Part shown: piece after piece, positions 25,601 through 33,232 of the stretch
Numbering within the stretch: the stretch's first letter is position 1
Layout of the letters: every line of letters starts with the position of its first letter
Assembly: GCF_010093235.1 (NCBI RefSeq)
Contig: NZ_PDWP01000032.1
Location: 1-35,788, forward strand
Direction of reading: 5' to 3'
Source: Pseudoxanthomonas suwonensis
GTDB lineage: Bacteria > Pseudomonadota > Gammaproteobacteria > Xanthomonadales > Xanthomonadaceae
Length of the DNA stretch: 35,788 bases
Notes under the pieces: model-generated
Database searches by the model: none
Told to the model about the DNA's origin: nothing
The model's input: the letters and a program-made list of their open reading frames with translations, nothing else
Translations under genes and position numbers: made by a program

Positions 25601-26338
25601 GGTCGTGATGTAGCCCGGCCCGCCGAAGCGGTCGTAGCAGTACACCGGGATTCCCTGGGACAGCGCGGCCTGGGTGGTTCGCCCGATGGTGAGGACGACA
25701 TCCACGTCGGCCAGCAGCGCTGGGCTGACACGCCGCGCGTCGTGGCCATGGCCATGGATCACCACCTGCACGCCCGCGTCCTGGAGGCGCGAAATCGCGG
25801 CCATCACCTCCGCCGGCACGTGGTTGGAGACGAACGCCAGCTTCCGGGGGGCGGCCGGCAGCCGCCGCAGGCCGTGGGATTCCCACTCGCGGGTGATGCA
25901 GTTGGGCATCACCGTGATCGATCCGGCCGGTATCCCGTAACCCTCGATGACCTCGCGCGTCTCGTGCGAGTTCGCCAGCACATGGGTCAGGCTGTCGGCA
26001 TAGAGCGGTGGGCACTCCAGGGGCTCGTATGGCGACAGCGAGGAGAATACGATCCGGTCCGCCGACAGGTTGCGCCCGATCAGCAGGGAATCGAAGCAGC
26101 TGGAGTGGTGGCCCCAGTAAAGGTCGAAGTGGGTCTCCACCGGTGCCGGCGGCGCGGACAGGTCGATCCACTGCACCCCCAGGGCGTCGAAATCCTGGCG
26201 GATGTCGCCACCGCTGGCGAATGTCGCCACGGTCACCACATGGCCGGATTCGACCAGATGCTGGGCGATCTCGTACGTGACGAGTTCCGATCTGGCGTAC
26301 TGCGCCAGCGTGTTGTTCGACAGGAGGATTCTGGACAT
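22637..26338 (-). CDS. Four-domain glycosyltransferase, probable flagellin O-glycosyltransferase
   Basis: A 1233-residue soluble protein. Domain 1 (about 1-320) is GT-B/GT4-like (LLSNNTLAQYARSELV start, LANSHETREVI, MPNCITREW). Domain 2 (about 370-580) is GT2-like but degenerate, with LLLVDTGEE at 452-460 in place of a DXD. Domain 3 (about 612-850) is a complete GT2 domain: PTRN 621-624, DNGST 651-655, DND 705-707, NDVDLCLK 811-818. Domain 4 (about 905-1233) is GT4-like with KSNLRLLEFGACGFPVVCSD (1148-1167). Only domains 3 and 4 look catalytically complete. The position between fliC and fliD suggests flagellin as acceptor; sugar and acceptor are inferred. ATG at 26338 is the natural start; the longer open frame only shadows fliC. 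A sigma54 site precedes it. Confidence 0.9.
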   Translation of the reverse strand: MSRILLSNNTLAQYARSELVTYEIAQHLVESGHVVTVATFASGGDIRQDFDALGVQWIDLSAPPAPVETHFDLYWGHHSSCFDSLLIGRNLSADRIVFSSLSPYEPLECPPLYADSLTHVLANSHETREVIEGYGIPAGSITVMPNCITREWESHGLRRLPAAPRKLAFVSNHVPAEVMAAISRLQDAGVQVVIHGHGHDARRVSPALLADVDVVLTIGRTTQAALSQGIPVYCYDRFGGPGYITTDNFERAAFYNFSGRCCNRQLDAASIADELLASFPTAAAQVQELSARIRTGFFLPTWVDSVLDKVGALPALADPPRGSLAQARRIRIARSQVDRDTAIADWLESRTPSRPQLRLAQAHADASGALPEVAVFVLDRSGSRKHIRRTVSSLRSAARAGTFKLKIHVVSRVHRESPTEETRPGVTWHYQADGDLAGAVNAAATRQCGDWLLLVDTGEEFTALGLQAMVQEAVGTPDLRAVYADEVMRTPTGDLTALLRPDINLDLLLSVPGSMARHWMFRREVFVEAGGLDGTMAEAAEFDLLLRLLETGGIDGLAHVHEPLLVVPPQALVTSRAEIDALERHLRNRGYSEAVVESHRPGCYRIRYGHPAVPGVSIIVPTRNQFALLQRCIEGVLEKTAYTNYEILIVDNGSTDEDACRWLEGIEAMGSMQLRVLRHPGPFDYPAMVNMAAGHARGDYLLLLDNDTAILREDWLDALLNHAQRPEVGVVGAKLLRPSGTVEHAGYVLGVQGAAGTPFAGARLDAPGYMQRLQVDQNYSAVSGSCLMVRRPLFEEVGGLAGDAGLRHACNDVDLCLKVRAAGYLVVWTPHALVMHEGGASVALLDRATVAEKAARVLEAHASIYRQWLPVVAHDPAYNRHLSLNGGAFRVETNTWLNRDPLPWKPLPTVLALPADRFGCGYYRVIHPGQAMVSEGLADVRIGDHYISPAELERIAPDTIVFQRQMLKEQIEAQKRMTGFSRAFKVAELDDYMANIPLKSVHRDHLPQDLIKHMRAALKSVDRLVVSTEPLAEAMKGLHPEIRVSRNRLPAHWWAHLKGRRRQGRLPRVGWGGGASHRGDLELVADVVRALSDEVEWVFMGMCPEKLRPFIHEFHQGVPITEYPARLAALDLDLAIAPLEDNQFNRCKSNLRLLEFGACGFPVVCSDVAAFQDGLPVTRVKPRFKDWVDAIRMHVNDLDAAARAGDALREAIHRDWMLDEASAREWLASWMPD

Positions 26339-26369
26339 GGGCGGACCACCGTAAGTACGGGGCCACTCA

Positions 26370-26385
26370 TGCAAGCCACGTGCCG
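26370..26385 (-). promoter_or_regulatory. Sigma54 (-24/-12) promoter for the glycosyltransferase gene
   Basis: The minus strand reads CGGCACGTGGCTTGCA. All defined positions of TGGCACGnnnnTTGCW match except the first, and GG and GC are 10 nt apart. It lies between the fliC terminator and the glycosyltransferase start, 32 nt before the ATG. Confidence 0.87.
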
Positions 26386-26400
26386 CCGCTGGCAGGGCGG

Positions 26401-26440
26401 AAACGAAAAAGGCCCGCCTCCCTTGCGGGGAGGCGGGTCC
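26401..26440 (-). terminator. Intrinsic terminator of fliC
   Basis: On the minus strand GACCCGCCTCCC pairs with GGGAGGCGGGCC around a short CGCAA loop, followed by TTTTTCGTTT. It lies about 23 nt after the fliC stop and is a textbook rho-independent terminator, so the glycosyltransferase needs its own promoter. Confidence 0.95.
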
Positions 26441-26463
26441 GGCGTGGTCCTGCCCGTGAAGGC

Positions 26464-27591
26464 TTACTGCAGCAGGCTCAGCACGTTCTGCGGGATCGAC
26501 TTGGCCTGGGCCAGCATCGCCGTGCCGGCCTGCTGCAGGATCTGCGTGCGGGTCAGCTCGGCGGTCTCCTTGGCGTAGTCGGCGTCGCGGATGCGGCTGC
26601 GCGAGGCGGACAGGTTCTCGCTGGTGCTCTGCAGGTTGGCGATGGTCGAAGTGAAGCGGTTCTGGATCGCGCCCATGTCGGCGCGGGCGGAGTTCACCGA
26701 GGTCAGGGCGGCATCGACGATCTCCATCGCGCGCTGCGCGCCGGCGAAGCTCGAGATGTCCAGGTCCTTGGCGAAGCTGGCGGCGGAGGCGTCGGCGTCG
26801 GTGCTGCCGGCGGTCAGGCCGGTGCCGGCGACGGTGCCGCCGATCACCCGGTCCTGCCCGGCCTTGACCGAGGTCAGGGTGATCCCGGCGCCGTCGACGC
26901 TGGCGTAGACGCCGGTCTGGTCGAACTTGTCGTTGATCGCCTGGGCCAGGGCCTTGGCGTTGTCCGCGGCCACGCCGGTGTCGGCGACGTCGGCGATGGT
27001 CACGCTGTTGATCGTCAGGCCGCTGATGTCGGCGCCGGTGGTGACGGTGCCGGTGGCGACGGCGGCGAACTTGACGTTGCCCAGCGCGTTCGCGTTGGCG
27101 TCGACGATGCTGTTCACGCCGATGGTCTGGCCGGCGTTGGCGCCGACCTGGAACAGGGCGCCGGCGAAGGAGCCGTCCAGCAGCTTGGTGTTGTTGAAGT
27201 TGGTCTGGTTGGCGACGCGGTCGATCTCGGCGACCAGCTGCGAGACTTCGGCGTTCAGCGCGTCGCGGTCGGACTGCGAGTTGGTGGCGTTGGCCGACTG
27301 CACCGCCAGTTCGCGGATGCGCTGCAGGTTGTTGCCGATCTCGACCATCGCGCCTTCGGCGGTCTGGGCCAGCGAGATGCCGTCGTTGGCGTTGCGCACG
27401 GCGACGTCCAGGCCACGGATCTGGGTGGTGAAGCGCTCCGAGATCGCCAGGCCGGCGGCGTCGTCCTTCGCGCTGTTGATGCGCAGGCCCGACGACAGGC
27501 GCTGGATGGTGGTCGCCAGGCTCGCGCTGTTGGTGTTCAGGTTGCGCTGCGCGTTCAGCGACATCACGTTGGTATTGATGACTTGTGCCAT
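26464..27591 (-). CDS. fliC: FliC, flagellin
   Basis: A 375-residue flagellin, somewhat short, with intact D0/D1 ends: [19 protein letters not shown] at the N-terminus and [33 protein letters not shown]...VLSLLQ at the C-terminus. The flg22-type segment is residues 30-51 ([15 protein letters not shown]...), with Asp43 present. [16 protein letters not shown] near residues 88-103 is the TLR5-type D1 helix. The central D2-like region (about 150-290) is rich in Thr, Ser, Ala and Gly and could carry O-glycans. ATG at 27591 has AGAGGAG (27599-27605) upstream. The gene is monocistronic, with two tandem sigma28 promoters and a strong terminator. Only one flagellin gene is in the window. Confidence 0.98.
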   Translation of the reverse strand: MAQVINTNVMSLNAQRNLNTNSASLATTIQRLSSGLRINSAKDDAAGLAISERFTTQIRGLDVAVRNANDGISLAQTAEGAMVEIGNNLQRIRELAVQSANATNSQSDRDALNAEVSQLVAEIDRVANQTNFNNTKLLDGSFAGALFQVGANAGQTIGVNSIVDANANALGNVKFAAVATGTVTTGADISGLTINSVTIADVADTGVAADNAKALAQAINDKFDQTGVYASVDGAGITLTSVKAGQDRVIGGTVAGTGLTAGSTDADASAASFAKDLDISSFAGAQRAMEIVDAALTSVNSARADMGAIQNRFTSTIANLQSTSENLSASRSRIRDADYAKETAELTRTQILQQAGTAMLAQAKSIPQNVLSLLQ

Positions 27592-27695
27592 TTTGATTCT
27601 CCTCTAAGCGATTTTTCCCGGCGGATAGGACTGCGTAAGTCTTGCCGGACTCCACAGGGGGGTCATCAATCTGACCGGTGCCGCTGCTGTATCCA

Positions 27696-27722
27696 TTAAC
27701 GGCGCCAGCATTCGAAGCTTTA
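27696..27722 (-). promoter_or_regulatory. Sigma28 (FliA) promoter P2 of fliC (proximal)
   Basis: The minus strand has TAAAGCTT, an 11-nt spacer and GCCGTTAA, close to TAAAGTTT-N11-GCCGATAA. The -10 end is about 105 nt before the fliC ATG. An A/T tract (27734-27749) lies just upstream like an UP element. Confidence 0.9.
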
Positions 27723-27809
27723 GTGCCGTGCCGGAAATTTTTTTCTTTGCTACCGGGCACTTGCGTGCTCAAAGAGCCTGCCCCCGGTCGCCTCCGGCTA
27801 CGGTATCGA

Positions 27810-27836
27810 TTAACGGCAGCGCCGTGCCGGGCTTTA
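27810..27836 (-). promoter_or_regulatory. Sigma28 (FliA) promoter P1 of fliC (distal)
   Basis: The minus strand has TAAAGCCC, an 11-nt spacer and GCCGTTAA, followed by TCGATAC; P2 has the same -10 octamer followed by TGGATAC. It lies 114 bp upstream of P2, just downstream of the flgL terminator. Confidence 0.85.
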
Positions 27837-27850
27837 GGGGGGGCGTGACG

Positions 27851-27882
27851 AAAAGAAAAACGGCGCGGTTTCCCGCGCCGTT
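27851..27882 (-). terminator. Intrinsic terminator after flgL
   Basis: On the minus strand AACGGCGCGG (27882-27873) pairs perfectly with CCGCGCCGTT (27868-27859) around GAAA, followed by TTTCTTTTC. It lies about 28 nt after the flgL stop and separates the hook operon from fliC. Confidence 0.95.
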
Positions 27883-27910
27883 CCAGGTCCTGCGTCGGCC
27901 CCCTTCGGGC

Positions 27911-29113
27911 CTAGCGCAGGAGGTTGAAGAGCGACAGCCCCTGCATGCGGGTGAACACGGTCTGCGCCGTCTGCAGCGCGGTGCTTTCCAGCTGGAAGCG
28001 GGTGATCGCGTCCGCGTAGTCCAGGTCGCGCATGCCGGACAGGGTGGTCTTGAGCGTGACCGCATTGGCCTCGCGCAGCGAGGCCGCGTCGTCCACCAGG
28101 GCCAGCTGGGCGCCGCCGGCGGCGCGGGCGTCGATCATGTTCTCGGCCGCGCGCGCGACATCGCGCATGGATGCCTGCAGGGCGTTGCGCCTCGCGGCCT
28201 TGTCCCCGGCGGTGACCACCGGCGCCTCGAGCGCGTCGATCATCTCCTGCACGGTTGCGAACACGTCGCGCGTGCCCGCCGGGCCGATCTGCAGCTCGTC
28301 GCCGTCCGCGGGCTGGCCGCTGACCGAAAGGCGCAGGCCGCCGAACTCGATATCGGTCTTCGGCGCCCAGGTACCGCCGCCGACCATGTTGTTGTCCGCG
28401 TCGAACACTTCATAGCCGTTGCCGGCGGTGAAGCGGATCGTATAGCTCTCGCCATTCCAGCCGCCTGCGGTGCTACGGCTGAAGCTCTCCAGTATCCCCG
28501 TACCGCTGTTGCCGGCGGCCATGCGTGCGTCCACGGTGCCGTCACCGGTGCGGATGCGCATGAAGACTTCGCTGCCCGGCAGCGTGTCCTGCACGAAGCT
28601 GCCCGGCGCGATCTCGACCGAGCGCTGGGTCTGGTCGCCGTTGTAGGCGATGCCGCCGGCGACCCGGCTGAACGGCGCGACGTCGTCGGCCGCTCCGCCG
28701 AAAAGATAGCGCCCGGTGCCGTCCGTGCTGTTGGCCAGGCTGATCAGGTTGTCGCGGATCGTGCGCAGCTCGGCGGCGATGGACTTGCGGTCATCGTCCG
28801 AGAGCGTGTCGGTGTTGGCCTGGACCGCAAGCTCGTTGATGCGGATCATGTCGTCGCCGACCAGCGTCAGCACGTTTTCCTGCTGGCCGAGCCGGTTGCT
28901 CACCGTATTGGCGTTGAGGCCGAAGCGCTCCAGCTCCGCGAGGGTGCGGTCCAGGCCCACGGCGGCGCCCGCGCCGACCGGATCGTCCTTGGCGGTGACG
29001 ATCTTCTTGCCGGTGGCGACCTGCTGCTGCAGCGCCGAAAGCTGCTTCTGGCGCGCCAGCATGGTGGCCAGCGCCGTGTCGAACATCATGCTGGTGGAGA
29101 TGCGGCTGCTCAT
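27911..29113 (-). CDS. flgL: FlgL, hook-filament junction protein (HAP3)
   Basis: A 400-residue flagellin-related protein. The N-terminus is MSSRISTSMMFDTALATMLARQKQLSALQQQVATGKKIVTAKDDPVGAG, and the C-terminus is LSGMRDLDYADAITRFQLESTALQTAQTVFTRMQGLSLFNLLR; both are canonical FlgL ends. FlgL sits between FlgK and the filament. ATG at 29113 overlaps the flgK stop (ATGA). It is the last gene of the flg operon and is followed by a strong terminator. Confidence 0.97.
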   Translation of the reverse strand: MSSRISTSMMFDTALATMLARQKQLSALQQQVATGKKIVTAKDDPVGAGAAVGLDRTLAELERFGLNANTVSNRLGQQENVLTLVGDDMIRINELAVQANTDTLSDDDRKSIAAELRTIRDNLISLANSTDGTGRYLFGGAADDVAPFSRVAGGIAYNGDQTQRSVEIAPGSFVQDTLPGSEVFMRIRTGDGTVDARMAAGNSGTGILESFSRSTAGGWNGESYTIRFTAGNGYEVFDADNNMVGGGTWAPKTDIEFGGLRLSVSGQPADGDELQIGPAGTRDVFATVQEMIDALEAPVVTAGDKAARRNALQASMRDVARAAENMIDARAAGGAQLALVDDAASLREANAVTLKTTLSGMRDLDYADAITRFQLESTALQTAQTVFTRMQGLSLFNLLR

Positions 29114-30987
29114 CGGGCGACTGCGCTCAGGATGGACTGGAACATGGTGTCGGCGGTGGAGATGATCTGCGCCGCGGCCTGGTAGGCCTGCTGCAGGCGG
29201 AGCATGTTCGCCGCTTCCTCGTCGAGGTTGACGCCGGCCACCGCGTCGCGCGCGGCCTTGGCGTTGTCGTGGATCACCTGCTGGGCATCGGCCGCGTACT
29301 CGGCCTGGCGCGCGTGCGAGCCGATCATGGTGGTGAGGCCGCCGACGGCGCCGTTGAGGCTGATCGTGCCGCCGCTGACCACGCGTGCGTCGTCCAGGTT
29401 CGCCAGCCGGTTGGCATTGCCGTTGTCCGCCGAGCCGGGGCCGGTGCGGGAGATCGTGAACTGGTCGCCCGCCGCGGGGATGCCGTCGAGCACCACGCTC
29501 CAGCCATTGGCGCTGATCCGCTGCCCTGGGGTGAAGGCGAACGGACCGGCGCCGTCGATGGTGTACTGGCCTGCGTCCAGGAACTCGATGACCGCGTCCT
29601 GGAGCAGGTCCGGATCGCCGGCGTCCTCCACGCGCAGGTCAGACAGCACGCCGCTGCCGACGTTGGCCAGCGCGGCGCCACCGCGTACCGGCGTGGCGGC
29701 GGCGATGCGCGAAGGATCGGTGATCGCCACGTTGATCCCGGTCGCGGCGCCGGCGGTCGGCTGCAGCAGGAAGCGGGCGCCCAGTGCCGGCGTTCCGGAC
29801 CCCTCCAGCGAGATGCCGTCGCCCACGAACGGATCGGCCGCGGTGCCGCTACCGGTCATCGGCACCGCCTCGCCGGTGTCGGCGCGCATTGCCATCCAGC
29901 CGGTGTCGCCGAAGCGCAGCACCAGGTTCTGGCCGGTCAGCGCGGAGACGTCGGATACCTGGGCCTGGATCGCGGCGCTGCCGGTGTTGCGGGCGTTGCC
30001 GTTGACCTGCGGCGCGGGCAGGCTGAAGAAGGTGCCGCCCATCGCCCCGTACAGGTCCATGCCGGCTGCGTGGCCCTCGTTGAACGTGGTGGCCATCGCC
30101 CCCGCGATCCGGCCCAGCTCGGCCGCGGCCGGATCCAGCACGGTATCGCGGAACTCCACCAGGCCGCCAATGCGTCCACCGAGGGCGCGCTGGTCGAGCA
30201 GGGTGGTGGTGCCGCCGCCCTTCAGCGCCAGCTGCAGGCGCTCGGGACGGTAGGGATCGGCCACCGTGGTCAGGGTGGAGGCCTCCATGCCCACCACCAG
30301 CGGCTGGCCGCCGGCGGTGAACACGTTGATGGGACCGCCGTCCTGCATGACCGCGGTGCCGCCGGTGTAGCCGACCAGCTGGGCGACCAGGTGGTCGCGG
30401 CGGTCGAGCAGGTCCGGCGCGGCGCGGCTCGCGTCCGAGCCAATCTCGCTGTTGATGCGCGCAATCTCCGCGGCCAGGCGGTTGACCTCGCTGGCGCCGG
30501 TGACCAGGCCGTTGTTGACTTCCGAATCCAGCGAACGCAGCTGGCCGTCCAGCTGGCGGAAGCGCGCCGCCAGCGTGCTGGCCTCCTTGAGCAGGTTCTG
30601 CCGCTCGGCGGTGCCGCCGGCATTGGAGGACAGCGCGCTGACCGAGTCGAAGAAGTCCGACCACACGCCGGCCAGGTTGGTGGCGGTGTCGGAGAACAGC
30701 GAATCCAGCCGGCCGGTCAGGGAGGACAGCTGCTGCAGCCGGGCCAGTTCTCCACCGGTGTCCAGCAGGCGCGAGGTGGCCAGCTCGTCGGCCATGCGGC
30801 GGATGCCGCTGATCTCGGTGCCATTGCCGACATAGCCGTAGCCGTAGTTGGTGGGGTTGCGCGCGGCCAGCTCCACCCGCTGGCGGGTGTAGCCCTCGGT
30901 GTTGACGTTGGCGACGTTGTGGCTGACCGTCGACAGTGCCCGCTGGAAGGCGAGCAGGGCGCCGGTGCCGGTGGAGAGGACGGACAT
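29110..30987 (-). CDS. flgK: FlgK, hook-filament junction protein (HAP1)
   Basis: A 625-residue protein. The N-terminal rod/hook motif is MSVLSTGTGALLAFQRALSTVSHNVANVNTEGYTRQRVEL. The FlgK helical block DSLFSDTATNLAGVWSDFFDSVSALSSNAGG follows, and the C-terminus GVNLDEEAANMLRLQQAYQAAAQIISTADTMFQSILSAV matches the family. The large variable middle is normal. AAGGAG precedes the ATG at 30987; this Shine-Dalgarno sequence lies in the last codons of flgJ. Confidence 0.98.
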   Translation of the reverse strand: MSVLSTGTGALLAFQRALSTVSHNVANVNTEGYTRQRVELAARNPTNYGYGYVGNGTEISGIRRMADELATSRLLDTGGELARLQQLSSLTGRLDSLFSDTATNLAGVWSDFFDSVSALSSNAGGTAERQNLLKEASTLAARFRQLDGQLRSLDSEVNNGLVTGASEVNRLAAEIARINSEIGSDASRAAPDLLDRRDHLVAQLVGYTGGTAVMQDGGPINVFTAGGQPLVVGMEASTLTTVADPYRPERLQLALKGGGTTTLLDQRALGGRIGGLVEFRDTVLDPAAAELGRIAGAMATTFNEGHAAGMDLYGAMGGTFFSLPAPQVNGNARNTGSAAIQAQVSDVSALTGQNLVLRFGDTGWMAMRADTGEAVPMTGSGTAADPFVGDGISLEGSGTPALGARFLLQPTAGAATGINVAITDPSRIAAATPVRGGAALANVGSGVLSDLRVEDAGDPDLLQDAVIEFLDAGQYTIDGAGPFAFTPGQRISANGWSVVLDGIPAAGDQFTISRTGPGSADNGNANRLANLDDARVVSGGTISLNGAVGGLTTMIGSHARQAEYAADAQQVIHDNAKAARDAVAGVNLDEEAANMLRLQQAYQAAAQIISTADTMFQSILSAVAR

Positions 30988-30990
30988 CGC

Positions 30991-31713
30991 TTATCTCCTT
31001 GTGATGCCGCTGGCCATGTCGCCGGCGGCCGCCAGCGCGGTGTTGGCGGTGCGTGCGGCCACGCCGGCGATCGCCTGCATGGCGCGGTTCACGGTCGGGC
31101 CGTTGGCGATCGCGGTGATCTTGGCGGCGTAGGCCGGGTCGGTCGCGTAGCCGGCGCTCTGCAACGCCTGGGCGAAGCGGCGCACGTCGCCGCCGGCCTG
31201 CAGCGCCTTCTGGTAGCGCGGGTTGTTCTTCAGCATGCGCACGTAGTCGGCGAAGCTCTCGGCGGGCGTGGCATAGGCACGGAACTGCGCCGTCTCAGTG
31301 CGGCGCTGGCCGTCCACGTACTCGTGGGTGCGGGTGGTGGCGCGTTCGCCGCTCCACCCACTGGCCTTGATGCCGAACAGGTTGTTGGCGCTGCCGCCGC
31401 CGTCGCGCTGGATCTGGCGCCGGCCCCAGCCGGTCTCCAGCGCGGCCTGCGCGACCAGGGCGCGTGCGTCCACGCCCAGTTCCTGCGCCGCCGCCTGTGC
31501 CTGGTCCCAGATGCTGGCGACGAAGCGTTCCGGGCTGCGCGGGGCGAATTCCTCCGCGGCCAGCGCGGCCACGCCGGTCCCGGCGGAAGCCACCGCGGCC
31601 TCGGGACCGGCCATCAGCCGGCGCACGAGGTTGTCCAGCGGCGAGCTTTCGCTGGTGGAGCCGTCGCGGCCGGCAATCACGTCCAGCGCACGCGCGGCCT
31701 CCGGACCGATCAC
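30991..31713 (-). CDS. flgJ: FlgJ C-terminal half: peptidoglycan hydrolase domain, separated by an in-frame stop
   Basis: The glucosaminidase (GH73-type) domain is intact. It has ALVAQAALETGWGRRQI with the expected catalytic Glu (residue 93 of this part), then NNLFGIKASGWSG, RTHEYVDGQR and SFADYVRMLKNNPRYQKAL. It is in the same frame as the N-terminal half; only the TAG at 31740-31738 separates them. GTG at 31713 is the first plausible restart, but no Shine-Dalgarno sequence precedes it, so independent translation would be weak. Read-through would give a 367-residue FlgJ. In intact FlgJ this domain opens the peptidoglycan layer for the rod. Confidence 0.8.
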   Translation of the reverse strand: MIGPEAARALDVIAGRDGSTSESSPLDNLVRRLMAGPEAAVASAGTGVAALAAEEFAPRSPERFVASIWDQAQAAAQELGVDARALVAQAALETGWGRRQIQRDGGGSANNLFGIKASGWSGERATTRTHEYVDGQRRTETAQFRAYATPAESFADYVRMLKNNPRYQKALQAGGDVRRFAQALQSAGYATDPAYAAKITAIANGPTVNRAMQAIAGVAARTANTALAAAGDMASGITRR

Positions 31714-31737
31714 AGCATCGGCGCCGGCCGCCTGGGC

Positions 31738-32094
31738 CTAGGCAAGGGCAGCCGCGGCCGCGCGGGTGGGACCGGGACGTGCCTGGATGCTGTTGTCCAG
31801 CGGCTTGGCGCCGTCCGCGTCGATTCCACTCTGGCGTGCCAGCTGGCGGGCGATCATCGGCGCCAGGCCCAGGCCCTTGCCGGAGGTCATCGCCTGGGCC
31901 AGCTGCTGGTCGTACATGTCGCGGAAGGTCTGGTTCTCGCCCGGGAACAGCGAGTCGCCGAAGCTGGCGTCGCGCATGCTCTTGACCAGCATCTGCGCGA
32001 ACTGGCCTTCGAGCTGGCGCGCGACATGCTCGACCCGCGCGGCGTCGGGCCTGGACTGGGGGGACAGTTCCAGCGGTCGGGCGTCGAGGCGCAT
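31738..32094 (-). CDS. flgJ: FlgJ N-terminal half: rod-cap domain, ending at an in-frame amber codon
   Basis: A 118-residue product with the rod-binding domain: ARVEHVARQLEGQFAQMLVKSMRDASFGDSLFPGENQTFRDMYDQQLAQAM, then GLGLAPMIARQL. In the family this part caps the growing rod. The frame stops at TAG (31740-31738) in an Ala/Pro-rich linker, just before the hydrolase half. The next codons (GCC CAG GCG) suggest the stop replaces CAG. ATG at 32094 shares a base with the flgI stop (TGATG). It may be a true nonsense mutation, a sequencing error, or a functional split. The rod-cap domain itself is complete. Confidence 0.85.
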   Translation of the reverse strand: MRLDARPLELSPQSRPDAARVEHVARQLEGQFAQMLVKSMRDASFGDSLFPGENQTFRDMYDQQLAQAMTSGKGLGLAPMIARQLARQSGIDADGAKPLDNSIQARPGPTRAAAAALA

Positions 32095-33224
32095 CAGATC
32101 ACTTCCAGCTCCGCGCGCAGCGCGCCGGCCTGCTTGAGGGCCTCGAGGATGGCGATCAGGTCGCCGGGGGCGGCTCCGACCTCGTTGACCGCGCGCACGA
32201 TCTCGTCGAGCGTGGTGCCGCCCTCGAAGCGGAACATGCGGCTGCCGTCCTGTGAGGTGCTGACCGTGGAGGTGGGCGCGGTCACGGTGCCGCCGCCGGC
32301 GAAGGCGCCGGGCTGGCTCACCTGCACGCCTTCCTGGATGGTGACCGTCAGTGCGCCGTGCGCGACCGCCGCAGGCATCACCCGCACCTGCGAGCCGATC
32401 ACCACCGTGCCGGTGCGGGCGTTGACGATGACCTTGGCCGGGGCCGAGCCCGGGGTCAGTTCCAGGTTCTCGATCTGCGACAGGAAGGTGATGCGCGTGC
32501 CCGGATCCGACGGGCCGGCCACCGCCACCGTGACGCCGTCGACCGCGCGGGCCACGCCTGGGCCGTAGACGCGGTTGATCGCGTCGACCATGCGCGCGAC
32601 GGTGGTGAAGTCGTTGCGGTTGAGGTTGAGGGTGATGTCGCCGCCGCCGTCCAGCACGTTGGGCAGGGCGCGCTCGACCGTGGCGCCATTGGGGATGCGC
32701 CCGGCGCTGGGGATGTTCACCGCCACGCGCGAGCCGTCGCGGCCCTGGGCGCCGAAGCCACCGACCACCAGGTTGCCCTGGGCGATGGCGTAGACCTGGC
32801 CGTCGGCGCCCTTCAGCGGCGCCATCAACAGCGAGCCGCCACGCAGCGAGACCGCGTTGCCGATCGAGGAGACGGTCACGTCGATGGTCTGGCCTGGCTT
32901 GGCGAACGGCGGCAGTTCGGCATGGATGGCCACCGCGGCCACGTTCTTCAGCTGCGGGTTGACGTTGGCCGGCACCTGCACGCCCAGCTCGGCCAGCATG
33001 TTCTTCAGGCTCTGCACTGTGAAGGGCGCCTGGCTGGTGCGGTCGCCGCTGTTGTCCAGGCCGACCACCAGGCCGTAGCCGACCAGGGCGTTGCTGCGCA
33101 CGCCGCCGACCTGGGCCAGGTCCTTGATGCGCTCGGCGCCGGCCGGGCCGGCGGCCAGCGCCAGCAGGCCCAGCACGCAGGCGAGGGCACGGCGGCCGGG
33201 GGAACGGTTGCGGGAGGTTGCCAT
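32094..33224 (-). CDS. flgI: FlgI, P-ring protein
   Basis: A 376-residue protein with a Sec signal peptide ([20 protein letters not shown] then [21 protein letters not shown]). The conserved P-ring blocks follow: [61 protein letters not shown], and [41 protein letters not shown] at the C-terminus. FlgI forms the bushing in the peptidoglycan layer. The start is 8 nt after the flgH stop. Confidence 0.98.
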   Translation of the reverse strand: MATSRNRSPGRRALACVLGLLALAAGPAGAERIKDLAQVGGVRSNALVGYGLVVGLDNSGDRTSQAPFTVQSLKNMLAELGVQVPANVNPQLKNVAAVAIHAELPPFAKPGQTIDVTVSSIGNAVSLRGGSLLMAPLKGADGQVYAIAQGNLVVGGFGAQGRDGSRVAVNIPSAGRIPNGATVERALPNVLDGGGDITLNLNRNDFTTVARMVDAINRVYGPGVARAVDGVTVAVAGPSDPGTRITFLSQIENLELTPGSAPAKVIVNARTGTVVIGSQVRVMPAAVAHGALTVTIQEGVQVSQPGAFAGGGTVTAPTSTVSTSQDGSRMFRFEGGTTLDEIVRAVNEVGAAPGDLIAILEALKQAGALRAELEVI

Positions 33225-33232
33225 GGTCGACC

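Noticed and set aside
23756-26578. 940-codon plus-strand frame opposite the glycosyltransferase
   Set aside because: Low-complexity antisense shadow with no domain pattern.
26339-27772. Open N-terminal extension of the glycosyltransferase frame (total 1711 codons) across fliC
   Set aside because: It crosses the fliC gene in another frame, a terminator and a sigma54 promoter, and its residues are low-complexity. The real start is ATG at 26338.
29269-32568. 1099-codon open frame on the plus strand opposite flgK, flgJ and flgI
   Set aside because: Antisense shadow caused by high third-position GC. Its His/Gly/Arg/Gln-rich composition has no family signature, while the minus-strand genes are unmistakable.
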